NCBI GenBank assembly: GCA_014905825.1
Contig: JACGCN010000027.1
Coordinates: forward strand, 62,001-126,000
DNA from: Lyophyllum atratum
Lineage: Eukaryota > Basidiomycota > Agaricomycetes > Agaricales > Lyophyllaceae
DNA length: 64,000 nucleotides
Reading direction: 5' to 3'
The stretch's first letter is position 1. The number at the start of each line of letters is the position of its first letter. Shown here in pieces: positions 24,493 through 37,469 of the stretch. The position numbers and the translations under genes were made by a program. The notes under the pieces were generated by a model. The model did no database searches. It had not been told where the DNA came from and saw only the letters and a program-made list of their open reading frames with translations.

Positions 24493-27400
24493 TCATGATG
24501 TTGCCCCTAAACTAATACCATGTCGCAACAATCCAATCTTTTTCCAATAGCTGAGCCAACTTTCAACGTCACCCCTTCCCAAAGGCAACAGCTTAGAATG
24601 ACAAAGTGAAGGTGCAGCAGAAACAGCCACTTTCGTCTCGAGCCTCGGAAACCCAAATGCTTCTGCATCATCCGAAGGTAGGGGTTTGTCCGCAGACCTG
24701 AAGAAGTCCAACAAACGAAGCGCTGGGTTATCAACGGACGCGTTGGCGGCCTTCCCATCCTCTGGGGATTCAGACGCTTCCAGTGCTGCGAGCCATTCGG
24801 AGTATGGAACCAAAGGGACACCCAACAGCTGGGAAAGAGGTCCGAAAATCTGTGACCAAGGCGTCGCGGTGGGATGGACCAAGTGGAGGAACATTGCAGA
24901 GCTGTGGCGCATCTCTACAAGGGCAGAAGCTGCAGTGTGTGCCGGGATCCAGGATACGAACTAACAGGTGAGAGAGAGCATTTGAGTGCGAGGATCTGAA
25001 AAGATATAGTAGGTGGCATCTTACCCCAGGTGCATCAGGCAAACAGCCAAGGACCTCGCCGGAGCGCACTATACTCGGCACCCATTCCACAGGATTCCAG
25101 CTCCCGTTCCGTCCACCGCTCATTTGTCCGATGCGAACCATGATGGGACGAAGCGTGGTACGCTCCGCAGCGAGTGTGAGGATTCGCTCCGCTACCCATT
25201 TGGATTCGGGATAGCCCGATCCGACTGCAACTGCCGCGTCGGGGAATGGGGCTTCGGGCGCGAATCCTTGAGTCCAGTCTGCGAGAAACTTGCTCAGTAC
25301 GAGATATTCCCAGACTCCAAGCAAGAAAATGCGACTCACTTCTGACGACGCCGATGGAGCTCGTAAACACGAAGCGAGGAGGTGCGGAGCGAGGCGATGA
25401 TAGGGCGAGGTTTATTAAGTGGCGCGTTCCGGCTATGAGGGGCTCCATTGAGGAGACGGCGACGTTGAAATCAACGCGCCATGCTAGGTACCACGAAGTC
25501 AATAATACTGTCCGAAGTAGCCAAGACAAACGCACCATTGTGTACGATGCAAGTAACATTAGTCCTCAACTCTTCATAAACAGTCAACGGAAGCCCAAGC
25601 AGACCAAGGCTCGTATCTCCATCAACGAACACAACCTTTGGAGAGTCTAGAATAGCAACATCGACCCCTGTATCCTCCAGAGCTGACCGCTGCCGTTTTC
25701 GACTACTGAAACCGCCGGCGCTAGGTCGATTAAAGGCATATACACGTTCAACGGTGGCGTCATGAAGCAGCGCCTCCAGGATATACGATCCAAGGCCTCC
25801 CGTGCTCCCCGTCAACAGGACCGTATCAAAAGTCTTAGTGGGGCCCCTGTCGTGGAGCACGGGCTTGCGCGTTCGGAAATCCACCGAGTACTTCTCAACA
25901 AGCGCATTCATCTGCGCCCTAGTCTCTGCCGCCGTATCCACGACGTCGTTTCTATCGCCAGGATCGCATATACGCGCCAAGTACCCCCCCAGCCGCGCGA
26001 TAGTGGGATTGAGATAGACAAAGTTGATGGGTATATTCCTGGTGGGGATCTTAGTTGACTGCCTCAGGGCATGGAGGATAGTGTTGCGAATCCACGTCGC
26101 CTGTAGACTGAACAACAACCACTATTTGGTTAGGTGCGTACGAAGTTGGGGCAACGTTGAGTATACCTGTCACAGCCGTGCTGGAAGATGTCGTCGTCCA
26201 TCCCTATCGACTTCGACATCATGACCTTTTCAATGGTCTGCTTGACGAACGTTATACTGGTTTCCACGTCGAATCGCGGTGGAATCGGGATGTCAGTTTG
26301 AGAGGATTCCTCGATAGCGGTGTATCCTGCGTCGATCTCCTCTTCGTACGCGTCCAGAATGACATGTCGTCTTGGAGTGCCTTTTGGGGTGTATTGGAAG
26401 GGCTTGGACGATCTGGCGACGAGGATCATCTGTGATGTGTTAAGGATGTAAGGATAGGAGCGTCCGACAGGCCAAGTACCTCTTTAAATATCCGGCTATG
26501 GGATGGGGCAAATTTGTTCGCTTCTTCCACACTCGTCCTACAGGTCGTTTAAATCACTTGAATAAATCTTTTTTAAGAGTTTCGAAGACGGACCATATTA
26601 GATTCCTGAAGGCAGCAAGGCGAAGAAGGTCACTGGGATCGAAGGCACATTGCTCGATGGGTTCTACGAGGACACCCGCTTGGAATCGCCCTCTGCCAAA
26701 GATGAGGCAGCTGGCGACCTTCGGATGCCTATTGATGATAGTTTCTGTACATGACCATCAGCAACCGACATTATCTAACGTGTACGAATCGTGCTCACCC
26801 ATTGGGACTGGGTTCGTCTATTTTCGGTGATGTTAGATGCCCCGGTCAGAAGGTGTACTATAGGGAATACCTTTTCACCCGTTGAATGCATTATCTGGTC
26901 ATCCGACCTAAACTCAACATGAGCAATCGCCCAGCCCTCCTTAGCTAATCCCAAACTTACCTCCCATATATCTTCCACAACTCCGGATTCGTAGGATGGC
27001 GAATCAAAAGATCATTTGTATCATACGACTTGACGTCCGAGACCTGCGTGTTCACAACGGCTGGAGTATGTGATTCGAAGTCCTGATAACGAACATGAAA
27101 TCAACGGCTAGGAAGACACAGTAGGTGTATGCGAGCCGGGACGTACCCGGAATACAAGCTGGAAGACATTGGCCTTCTCCTGTTGATCCAGAAAGACCGG
27201 ATCGGCGTGTGGAGATATCTTGAAGTACTCCCATCCTTCCCTGGGTGGTGCCTCTATATAGACGGTTAGTTTGATGGGAGGATAAGAACATATGGTGGGC
27301 TCACTTGGTAGGAATTTCGAGGTACCCCCGATCTCCGTACTATTCGGCAAAGTTAAACTAGCCATCTGATAATGGCGGGACTGAAAACGCACGCTCCGTA

Positions 27401-28847
27401 GAAAGGGTACAATCGCACCCCCTTGTCTGCCAGCGCATCACCGACTGCTTTTTGTATTGGTGCACCGCCGAACAGCTTGAGGCCCAAATCGCGTCAGGAT
27501 AGCGTCCAGCCGTAGGTGGCAGGAACCTGTACTCACCACTGCATCGAATTCAGCAAGGGCTGCTACTTTCTCAGGATCCATAGACCACTCCTACGTACAC
27601 CAGGCCGTTCAGTCTATGTAGTTTTACCACAATGAAAAGGTTCGGACATACCTCCAGGAAGGCAGGAACGCAGAAGATCAGCTTGCTTTTCGTCGCAACG
27701 GCGCTGCTATACACGCGATCTGGAGTAGATACCAGAGGGGGATCGCTAGGTGCGAAGTTTGACAATGTGATGCCGGCCATTGTCTGTATAAGCCAACTTG
27801 GTCAGGGCTTCCGTAACAAGACATAGGAGCAGCGGTTCTTACAGCCCAGGACAACGAGACCACTCCCATGGCGTCTGTCAAAAAAATCGTTAGATATTGC
27901 TCAAGGGGAGGGAAGATACTTACGGAAGAATGGGAGCGCATGGTTTGACAGGACGCGACCACATATGTCCGTTTCTCCATAAACTGGTAAACAAAAAATC
28001 AAACACCACGCAGGGAGATAAAGTGCGGAGATGTACATACATGGTTGAGTTCCCCATTGAAGTATGTTGCGATGGCTTAGCAAAATCGGCTTGGGGAAGG
28101 ATGTAGAGCCTGCATCAACGTTTTCAGTGTCAGAGACTATACTATTTATAGTTCACTTCGAAGTTACCGGAAGAGTGCAGTATCATCACTGTGCTGTTTA
28201 TATCCCGCTTCCTCACTGGCGGTAATGGTTGGAACTCTGCCTTATCCGCAGCGTACAGCGCGGCAAACGTAGGGACACCAAGGAGCTTTATTTGAGCAGT
28301 GTAACCGAGTCTTTCGATGGCCGACGCTGCTACCGTCTGCATGGCTCGGTCTTTACTAACGAACAGGTATTTCACGCCCATCTTTTGGAGGAGATTTGCT
28401 ACGCCAATGTCCGAGTTGCGCGGAGAAATTGGGAAGGCGCGATAACCGGCGCGAATGATGCCCGCTGTGAGCGCAAAGTATGACAGTTGGTCTGACGGCG
28501 GTTCGAGATGAGGACGTGAGTCTGTAGGTTAGGGAGGAAGACTCACCTGTTACCGCGAGGATAGCGATGACTGGGGCTTCGTCTGGACCTTCGATTCGTC
28601 CGACCTCACATTCGACGACTCTTGCAGCCGCATGAATAGCTCGGACTGCCCGCCCCCAGCTAATAGTCACAGCCTCCACATCGCCTTCTGCCGTCCTTTC
28701 GTCATAAACGAATAGTGGGTGGTCCCTGCTATGTTCAAGATGATGATCATAAATCTCCGGAATCGTCAGCGTGCCATCAAGGGGAGGCGGGGAGAATGTC
28801 GTGCTCGACGTTGCTTGGGGGGTGGGGTAGGGAGGAATGGGCGGCAT
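24493..28847 (-). CDS. Adenylate-forming reductase (NRPS-like, A-T-R)
   Basis: Stand-alone A-T-R enzyme of the basidiomycete adenylate-forming reductase group, related to alpha-aminoadipate reductase. It activates a carboxylic acid as AMP ester, loads it on a phosphopantetheine arm and reduces it to aldehyde or alcohol with NAD(P)H. In minus-strand order, the N-terminus is at 28847 (MPPIPPYPTPQ). The A3 core is ILHSSG joined over an intron to STSFPKPILLSHRN (about 28180-28050). Later come LFGGAPIQKAV (about 27470), the A8-type DDQIMHSTGEK (about 26900) and FGRGRFQAGVLVEP (about 26720). The carrier domain reads DIFQHGCD-S-LQATW, where the Ser codon is assembled across an intron at about 26175. 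The reductase domain has DTVLLTGSTGGLGSY (about 25810) and the YxxxK site in GYPESKW (about 25200). It ends at 24493. Many short introns are present. Substrate unknown. Confidence 0.8.
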
Positions 28848-29759
28848 CGTCGGGTGTGTATCTCCTAAAACTGATCATGGCATATATAAAGGAGACAGGG
28901 TGGGGATTGCCGCTGGACACCCGTCATGAAACAGTGTGAAACAGAGTTGCGGGTCCGGTCTTTTGAAGGAGTGAAATTAGCATCCGACTAATGTGTCTGC
29001 CCTGGGCCCAAGGTGAATGTGGGATGAACGGGCAGTGAGTGCCATGTTGGGGTCTCCGATCCATTCAGTTCGAAGCCCTACCAAGCGAATTGGAGGGTAT
29101 TCGCTCGATGTCCAAGTTGACAGCTCTCGATCACAAAAAGTCGACGTTTCGTCAACGTTTCGTGGCAGTGCGAGAGTTCCTAGAGACTCATGGTTTGGTG
29201 GACCAGAGTACGTCATGTCATGACGTTAGCCGGGAAATTGGCATCATACATAGGTTTGACTTGAAGTCGATACTTAAGCATAGATTGCGGGTGGAACGCA
29301 TAGACTGAGTGATGGTCGACCACGACGTCGACTCGGACATGCCGCGGTGCCGGGCCACAGTGAAACTCGGCCACGTGATACAGCACACTGACGCGTTCCG
29401 ATTCCCGAATCCTCCTCCGAGTCCTCCATCCACCTGTTCCTTCACCCTGCGTTCCACCAACGAGCTCCCAGAGGGCATCGTGTCCATTTCTTTACGAATC
29501 TGACATATTATTCTGATAATGGCTCACGGAGGAGCTTATCTGTGATGTGAGCCGCGGCTGTCTTCAGACTACCGACTCATCGTCTGACCCATTTTTAACG
29601 CGAAGCTGAGCTCGGAGTATGTTGTGAACCATCGACACAAGACCGTAACATTGCCTCGGCCCATGAAATGAAGAGAATAAAAGTAAGCTATAAATTATCA
29701 AACGAACTGCTTAATCATTGATCACTTAATCATTGATCACTGCGCATATATTCAAGAAC
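28848..29759. other. Intergenic, nothing recognised
   Basis: About 0.9 kb between two minus-strand genes. The higher-coordinate part is the 3' flank of the glyoxalase-like gene. The part next to 28848 should contain the promoter of the reductase gene. Short frames on both strands show no motif. Confidence 0.4.
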
Positions 29760-30517
29760 TCAATCCTGCTCCATGAACTCCATAAGATACCCATCTGGGT
29801 CTTGTGCAAACATGAAAGACGCTGTCAACTGCTGAAACACCAGTGGAAGCTTGGCGTTGGGCTTCATGAAACCAAAATAGGTCGGTAGGCCATTCCCGGC
29901 CTCCAACGCACCCGCCCGTTTCAAAATGCGTACTCCTTTAGCTTGCAGGTGTGCGGTGGTCGCTGCGATGTCTGGCACGACAAATCCTAGGTGCGAGAAG
30001 CCGAAGGACTTTGCTGGATTGAACGATGGGCTTCTCGCAAGGTCCTTCAAATTCGGACTCTGGTCAGTCGCCATCTTTGCAAACAAACCATCGGTTTACT
30101 CACCTGCGACCACACCAGCTCAAGTACGCCTTCACTATTGTGTACCTCCCGGGCCATCTCCAATACCGTCTGGTCTCCCGTTCCGTTGCGCCCTCCGTGT
30201 GGATACTGGAGGATCGAGATCGAGTGCCCCGGCGCCGTTTCAAGCGTAAATATGTGCTTGAGGCCCATGACGGATGTGTAGAACTCAATCGAGCGGTTGA
30301 GATCCGCGACTTGGATGGCGAGATGGTTCAGCGCGTAACCGACGGTCTCAGGGGGTTGCGGGATGTCGGGTCCGAAAACGGGTCCTGCGGCCTGAGTTGG
30401 GGAGTTGCCGTTCGCAGCATCGACGGCGCGTTTCAAGATATTCGGGCTGCAACCTCCGACGAGGAGATTGAGCCCGGGGAGAAGGAGGAGTATGGCAGAA
30501 AATGGATGGAAGAGCAT
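29760..30517 (-). CDS. Glyoxalase I-like protein with signal peptide
   Basis: Vicinal-oxygen-chelate protein of the lactoylglutathione lyase type, which isomerises the hemithioacetal of methylglyoxal and glutathione. Two exons join in frame over an intron at about 30104-30063 (LVWSQ then SPNLKDL). The first repeat has NHLAIQVADLNRSIEFYTSVMG and LEMAREVHNSEGVLELVW. The second has FGFSHLGFVVPDI, DIAATTAHLQAKGVRILKR and ends DPDGYLMEFMEQD. The metal-ligand pattern His..Glu..His..Glu is therefore present. Unusually, the protein begins with a hydrophobic stretch (MLFHPFSAILLLLPGLNLLV) that looks like a secretion signal, whereas glyoxalase I is normally cytosolic. About 230 residues. The alternative is a membrane-anchored form, or a wrong start with a cytosolic protein starting downstream. 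Confidence 0.85.
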
Positions 30518-30952
30518 TGTGGTATAGAGACGGATTGGTGAGCGAGTCCTTCTTCGTCTCTTCAGCTCTGCCGACTCACGCCCTCTTTACAGATATGTCA
30601 GGGATCAGAGGGAAAAGATAGGCAGGTGGCTAATTCCAGAAGTCTACATATACGAAGCTTTCTCATGGGGACGCACCATCAATCACAATAAGTATGGGCA
30701 GAGATGGATCCGCCACCGTTTCAGTGATCACATCAGCTCCTAGCCGTTTATCTGCGTTCACGGCCGTTCCTGCCGATTGGCAGGCGTTTACATTTGGAGT
30801 CCGTGGTCAAGCTTGGTGTTTTTGTTCCTTCTGCGTCTTTTGATGGTGCATTGCGCGACGCCGGCCAGGGGCATATATTGATATTGATGGGCTGAGATCT
30901 TCCCCTGGCATAGTCGAATTCTTAAGCTCAGCAAGCAACAAGGTCGGGATAA
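30518..30952. other. Short intergenic region
   Basis: 435 bp between two minus-strand genes, containing the promoter of the glyoxalase-like gene and the 3' flank of the DUF6533 gene. No open frame or repeat of note. Confidence 0.4.
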
Positions 30953-32690
30953 TCAAGATTCGGATTGCCCCGCCCCATCCCCCCTCCTCCTGAGCTCCAT
31001 ATTGTCTTCCTCGTTCTCAGAATAATCGTACCCGTGATAGAATTCCTCACCAAGCGGCACATCGAACTCAGCAACCCCGATAATGTCCTGGAAAGTCATT
31101 GTACCAATGCCGTACTTGGCGACCGGTTTTGAATGATTTCGAGAACTCATGGTTGAGGGTATTGCTGTTGACGTCTGGCCCCCGGTAGTCTGTGACCTGG
31201 ACAGATCTCCGTTGCCTCGGGTAGCTGGCAACCACTGCATGCTGCTCTCTACACTAAAGGCAGAAGGACCCATGCTCATCCGTTCCCCTGCCTCGCGCAA
31301 ATTCATCACGAGCCTAGCCGGTTTTAGAGAGAGTCAGAGAAAGCCTATGAAATGCAATCGCAGTCTTTCTCACCGGGATACAAGGAGAGCTGTTATGAGT
31401 GTTGCAAACGGAGCGTTGATTGCACTCAGGTCAGGCTGTAGCGAATGGTGTCAGCTGTGGGCAATTGATATAGATGGCTTCGAAAAACAAACCGGTGCTA
31501 CCTGTAAAAGACCGTAAACTGTGAGTATACAAAGACTATTACAAATTCGCGACGTGAGGCCATACCGAGAGTAGAATGACATTGGTGAGGTTGACCACGA
31601 ATAGGACCCTTGAGACATCGTTGTAGTCAGCGACGACGAGCAGACACCATTGTATGTCGAATCAACGTACGCGAAGTAAGCTGTGCCATCTCTGACAATG
31701 AGATCCAGGAGCGGGAGAGAAGTGTCCACGATGCGCATGTATATCGCTCGGCCGAATGTGAGGAAAAATATTGTAGCATCAAAAGCCAGCGCCGCGATGT
31801 AGATTCCCGACAATCCTGCAACACGGCTGTGTGTCAGTGCCCAAATCATACAGGTGATCCTGTACTGACTTACGATTCCCAGTCCCTAGCTTTTCGCTGG
31901 GTACGCATCCGACAAACCCAGGTGGCAGGGGTGCCGGGACACCCGACGGTATGGACCACTATCTCCGTGATCGCCACTTAATGTCAGATCACGGATGCAA
32001 TGTATGAAAACAGAACACTGACGCCCATGACTGCGAGTTGGCCAAGGTATATGGGGATTGTAACATAAAGTACCCATTTTGCTGAACGAAAAGCATTAAT
32101 GACAGCTGGAAACCAGATAGTGCAGGTAATTCAATTCTCGCCTTTTGCATAGATAGCATGGACTCGGAGAACTAAAACTTTGGTGAGCACGGATCGTCAT
32201 GTCAAAACATAAGAGAAATGCCAACTTAATATCACTAGCGCCATGAACATATGAGATTTGCTAGTTAGTCACGGCGGAATTTGCTCAGACGGGCACAAGA
32301 TTACTGACCCCCTGTTGCCGCACTGACAATCGGCCCGATGGCTACGGGCAGCCAAATCCACCTGCTGCAACGAGGACCAATCCATGTTGGGTCGTGCTCG
32401 GCAACGATGTTTAGAAGTGAGACGACCGGGGTGGCATAGCGCCAAATGAAGAAGAGGTAGGTCGGAAGACGCTTTGGCTTTGCCCAGATATACCGTCTTT
32501 CTCGCTGAAATTGTTGGTTAGAAACAGGGAGCTGATTTCGATAACAAGAGTGCGTGCCTCAAGTGTCAGAAGATGGTCATACAGAAGCATGACGGTGGAC
32601 GCCAAGACGTAGTACTTGTTTGCCACTCTAAAGATAATTCCGAGAAAGTCAGGAAGGCAAATCACGATTCACGGAGTCTCATGCAACGCA
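30953..32690 (-). CDS. DUF6533-type membrane protein
   Basis: Multi-pass membrane protein of the basidiomycete DUF6533 family, function unknown. The N-terminal signature is visible in the minus frame at about 32630-32560: VANKYYVLASTVMLLYDHLLTLE. The rest is split over several exons: KRLPTYLFFIWRYATPVVSLL then PRCSRWIWLPVAIGPIVSAATG (about 32470-32290), and AGLSGIYIAALAFDATIFFLTF with RAIYMRIVDTSLPLLDLIVRD (about 31825-31690). The C-terminus is a hydrophilic cytosolic tail (31309-30953), Ser/Thr-rich then acidic (YDYSENEEDNMELRRR), ending GAGQSES. Seven helices are expected. The 5' end is uncertain: an acceptor site precedes VANKYY, so a short first exon lies further upstream, within about 32690-32930. 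These proteins are strongly expanded in Agaricomycetes. Confidence 0.65.
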
Positions 32691-33099
32691 CAGATGAGAA
32701 AATCCTGAAGCAAGGGCATGTGCAACCTCTGGTGGTAGGGGAGGGGTGGCCATCGCTATGACGGGGAAGAATTCGTAGCACTCCGAAAAGGGCCCCAGGT
32801 TTTTGTACACCCAGTAAGGTAGACGACATCCACGCCTTTCGTACGTCACGTGCCAGCGTGACAGTCGCCCAAAGTAGACCACATATTTCAGATCTGGCTT
32901 CAGCTCTTCCCTGAGGCACTCTTTTGCTAATCAGACGCCGTCATCTTGAGGATATAGCATAGACAAGCAGTGCCTGACACTCGGATCTCAGGGATATTGT
33001 GAGAAAAAAAAGTAGATCGCGAAAAACTGCTACGACACGTCAAGACGCGTCAATAAATTGCTCGAGAACCCAATCCCGCTATTTCTGCCCTTTTCTGCT
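32691..33099. other. Region between DUF6533 gene and transposase gene
   Basis: About 400 bp. It may contain the first exon of the DUF6533 gene and the left flank of the transposon. I looked for a terminal inverted repeat shared with 35490-35750 and did not find a convincing one. Confidence 0.35.
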
Positions 33100-35489
33100 A
33101 TGCCAAAGAGGAAGGCTCACATTCTATCACGTATTGCAAACCTTTCAAGTACCGCTACACGTACTGTGAAGACCATAGTTGAGGCATTGTCTCCCAGAAA
33201 AAAGAGAAAAGTCAAAGAAAAGGAGAATGTACCAGTATGTCCCCCTCATATTTCATCATCCCAAGGTATTTATAGATTCTTTAGGAGCACCAGATTAGAC
33301 ATCCCGTACCTGTGGAGCACGAGAGACGCGATGAAGATCATGATGTATTTATGGATGCATCACATCGTGATAATGTTTCTCGCGGACTTTTCACCACTTT
33401 TGCTGCCCACCGACAACGTGCCACTGCTAAGAACGATGCCATATACATCCAATACACACTTCCTCCTCCCCGGAAAAGGTCTGCTTGGGTGGAAGATGCT
33501 TGCGACGATGACGACATATCAGTTCTCATGTCAAGTCAAGATGACAACATCTCGGTTCTCGCGGCTAAAGGCATCAATCCACGCGACTTAACCGACAATG
33601 CTACCCATTCCATCGTGTCAGCTGAGCTGAGAGGGGATGGACCTGATAGACCCGAGATCTTGGATGAGATCAGAGAAGGGAAGCTGCGCGAGGCGCCAAA
33701 CGTGCTTCAGGCATCACGCGCGTTGAAGGATCTGAATGAGTTGACCAGGGGACCACCTAAAGGGAAGGGAGGGGGGTACAAGGCTCCCAGCCTTGATCCA
33801 TTCATCAAGCCACGTCTCGAGGGGATGCGCACGCTTCTCCATTTCTACACAGACCCCCGATCAACAACTTATGAAAAATGGGCGGCATCATCTCTCCAGG
33901 CAGCCGTTGGGCTCGGAAGAGGGACATATTGTGCTCGCGTTCTGCGGCGCCTCACGTGTGCTTATATACGTGATCATGAGGTTCTTCCCGTCAATCCCTA
34001 CGGTGACTGGAACGAGACGATGCTCGTTGATGAGGACTTAATCAATGACATTAATCTATATCTCCAGGAACTTGGCCTAAACATCACAGCAGCAAAGCTT
34101 GTTGAGTATCTTGCACGGCCAGAAGTAAAAGAAAAGCACGCTATCACACGATCCATCACACTCCGCACTGCCCAGCGCTATCTCCATCTTCTTGGCTACC
34201 GTTTCCAGCCCATGCCCAAAGGACAGTTTGCGGATGGACATGAACGCGCAGATGTCGTCTATTATCGCGACAATAAATTCTTGCCTCAGCTCGCAGAACT
34301 CCAAAAACGAATGCGCACCTTTGTTGATGCACATCCCGAGTACGGTCCCATCCTTGGCTTCCTGGTCATCTTATGGCTCCACGATGAAAGCATATTTTAT
34401 GCTCATGACCGTCGACGCCGTGCGTGGCATCACAAGGACGCAGGTGCGCGCCCTTACAAGAAGGGTGACGGTGCATCTTTGATGATCGCAGATTACGTCT
34501 CCGCGGATTTTGGGTGGCTGCGTTCCTTGGACGGGAAACGCAGCGCGCGTCGCATCATGCGCCCCGGCAAAAACAGAGACGGCTACTTCACAAGTGACGA
34601 CATCCTCGAGCAAGCTGACGAAGCCATGGATATTGCACAGCAGGACTATCCGGGCATGGAGCATGTCTTTATCTATGACAATGCACCATCACATCTCAAG
34701 CGCGCTGATGGCGCCCCCTCAGCTCGATACATGCCAAAGTTTACCCCACCCGAAGGCAAAAACTGGGAGGTCGAAGTCACGAAGCGCACTCCTGATGGGA
34801 AACCGGTGTATACAGCTGATGGCAAGTACGCTAAAATTAAGATCCCAATGAGCGACGCGACTCTCGCCAGTGGACAGCCCCAGCCCCTCTATTTCGGTCC
34901 GAGCCATCCCCGCGCTGGAGTGTTCAAAGGAATGGCCGAAATTCTTGTCGAACGCGGATATGATCGCGAGAAAATATTTAAGCTGCGAGCTCAGTGCGAC
35001 AAATTTAAATGTGCACCTGGGGCCGTGAATTGCTGCTGCCGCCGACTTCTATTCACCCAGCCCGATTTCGTGGATGCCCCTACACTCCTTGAGACACACT
35101 GTGCAGCTCGTGGATTCAAAATCATCTTTCTGCCCAAGTTCCACTGTGAACTCAATTTTATTGAGCAATGTTGGGGGTATGCTAAACGGCTCTACCGGCT
35201 CTTCCCAGAGTCTTCGAAGGAGGACATGCTTGAGAAGAATGCACTCGAGGCCCTGGATGCTATACCCATTGAATCGATGCGACGGTGCGTGTATCCCTGG
35301 CATGCCATATCGAATGATGAAATCTGATCTTCTTGCATCAGATTTGCGACTCGTTCACAGCGATTTATGGCTGCGTATCAGCTGGGACTCAACGGGAGAC
35401 AGGCTGCATGGGCTGCGAGAAAGTACAAGGGTCACCGAGTACTTCCAGAGAAGATCCTGCAAGAATTAGAGCTCGCCGGCGTCCAATAG
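33100..35489 (+). CDS. DDE transposase, IS630/Tc1-mariner-like, with long insertion
   Basis: Full-length transposase of 760 residues in three exons. Introns at 33235-33284 and 35285-35341 keep the frame. A basic N-terminus (SPRKKRKVKEK, likely nuclear signal) is followed by helix-turn-helix-like text (AAKLVEYLARPEVKEKHAIT, then SITLRTAQRYLHLLGY, about 34085-34200). The catalytic core shows VILWLHDESIFYAHD (first Asp), HVFIYDNAPSHLK (second Asp) and FLPKFHCELNFIEQCWGYAK (Glu). These are the block types of IS630/Tc1-mariner transposases. About 160 residues separate the second Asp from the Glu, far more than the usual 34 or so, because of an insertion with a Cys cluster (CDKFKCAPGAVNCCC). The C-terminus (FATRSQRFMAAYQLGLNGRQ) is read only after splicing. 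All three acidic residues are intact and I see no stop or frameshift, so the copy may be active. Confidence 0.85.
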
Positions 35490-37469
35490 ACCTTGAATCT
35501 ATCATAAGTTCTGATGTCAACATATATTTTGTGATAGGCTCTCTCAATTCTTAATTTTTTTGTAAATCCTTCGTAATCCTATATCCTACAGTATATAGCT
35601 CTAATATGATGAGCCCATATTTTTCAGTTTCGAGTGTAATGCCTTTCAATTCTCAAATCTTCACTATCATTCCCGAAAAAGCCAGAAATGTCACGGTAAA
35701 ATCACATCACGTGAGGTTGGAGAGCCGTGGATGTCGTCTACCTTAAATGAAATACTTGATCTGGTATAAAGATAAACATATGGAACGAGAGCATCTGCAT
35801 CATGAGAAAGTACTTTGTGATCAGCAGTTATCTCCTTTGGGAGGAAAAGTAGGCTTCTCGAACCCAAAATAACGGTTCACGCCCGCCATGCAAATATCAT
35901 GATCTCCCCAAGGAGCCCCAAGGCAACCTGGCACTGGCAGCTGGCTGCCTCCGGGACCATGCTTTGAGCGTCTCGAGCTCCCACATCAGAGGTTATTTAT
36001 AATTCGATAGATCAAATGGGCGGTCGGAATCTATATTAATATGTCGCCGGGACCAGAGCTGACCAGAGTACATAGTACCAAGCTTAGAAAGATACTTGGT
36101 AAGAGACTAAGTTACTCACCTCCTTTAAGTTTCTTCCTTCTCTTCATCTCCTTGGACTGGTGGTAGAGACATCAACTCGGATCTGTTACTGCTGTTACTC
36201 GAAATCAGTCTCCGAGTCTCCACCCGAATTTCGAAGATCACAGCAAGGTCAGCTACGTAGCATGTGACAGTCTGTCCCCTCTTCTCTTTGGACCGTTAGT
36301 GGCGTCTAGCCAGGCTGCTGGGAAGTACTGGGGAAGTACTCTATATGTGCAAAGTAGAAGTTGGGTATAGGTGGCATGGCATTAGAAGGCAGAATCTTAT
36401 TTGGCACCCATTGCCAGTCGCTGCCAGTCATGATGGCCAAATAAACCGTCGAAGTTCTAGCTTGACTCTGCTACATAGGCCGCTCCATTATCCTCGAGCA
36501 CAGCTTGCAATTTTAAGTTGCAAAACACACCAAGCCCACAATTCCCTGGTATTGGCCGTCGGCACTGGTGGATTCTGAAAGTTAGTCCGTCACTGTTACT
36601 AATTGCTCGGCTCTACTAATAGGTGCTACATCTTGAAGTCTTCAGCCGAAAAAAGTCCAACATCCAACTTCGACATCATATGGTCTTGCTGGCATTTTAC
36701 TCCAAGGTCATGCATGCCTTTCTCATGAGTCTCGCATGGCATCAGTCAACGCCGCTGGGCAAAATCAAGCCTTAAACACCATCTCTAGAATATCTGTTGC
36801 AGTTGTCCCAGGAGTCTGACTCCCACATATGTGCCGTCTTTCCCATAAGCAGGCAGTACTGGGCAATCAAACTCTCTAACGGACTCGCAAGTGCACCTCA
36901 GGCCTATCTCAGATGCTCCCTTGGGTACTCGATCTGGGACCAACTTTGGGTGCTCGATCAAAATGTCATTGCTGCTCAATGTCTCGACGAGAATGACCAT
37001 CGCTGGTGCCGTCAGCAAGAGCATCCTCTCTCACAGGTTTCGAATCTGAAAACCGCGGCTCTGGGCGGGTCTTCGTGATACTTTGATGCGAATATGCCTC
37101 TGGGCTGCTCAAGTCCTCCCACGATGGCTCCAACGTGGAGGATCTTTTCATTAAACCCCAGATCGCCAACCGTGAAGTTAGTACCGCTCGATACTGCGGG
37201 CCGCCATATATCTTTCAGGTGGATCTCTTCTCACGAAGACATCCCAGGACTTTCCTCACCACGGACAAGTCGATGGCATCACTTACCAAGCATCCAACTT
37301 CTTCTTGGATCATATCTGTCCGGCTTGTAGATAATTTATAATCCTGTTCTCTTTTATATGGGACACTGCACCTGACTGTGATTCCGGATCCTGCAGCCAC
37401 CTATCGTGTTATATCACCATCCTCCCTCGCTGCTAAAACGAGACTAACTGGCAAAACCTTCTGCCGCCA
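35490..37469. other. Long intergenic stretch, nothing recognised
   Basis: Nearly 2 kb with only short frames. The first 200-300 bases are AT-rich and probably belong to the right flank of the transposon. No terminal inverted repeat, RNA gene or conserved motif could be recognised. Confidence 0.4.

Noticed and set aside
24493..33000. Secondary-metabolite cluster around the A-T-R reductase
   Set aside because: Neighbours (glyoxalase-like, DUF6533 membrane protein) are not typical tailoring or transport genes; adjacency alone is insufficient.
33000..35750. Terminal inverted repeats of the DDE transposon
   Set aside because: I compared both flanks by eye and found no convincing inverted match, so no element boundaries are claimed.
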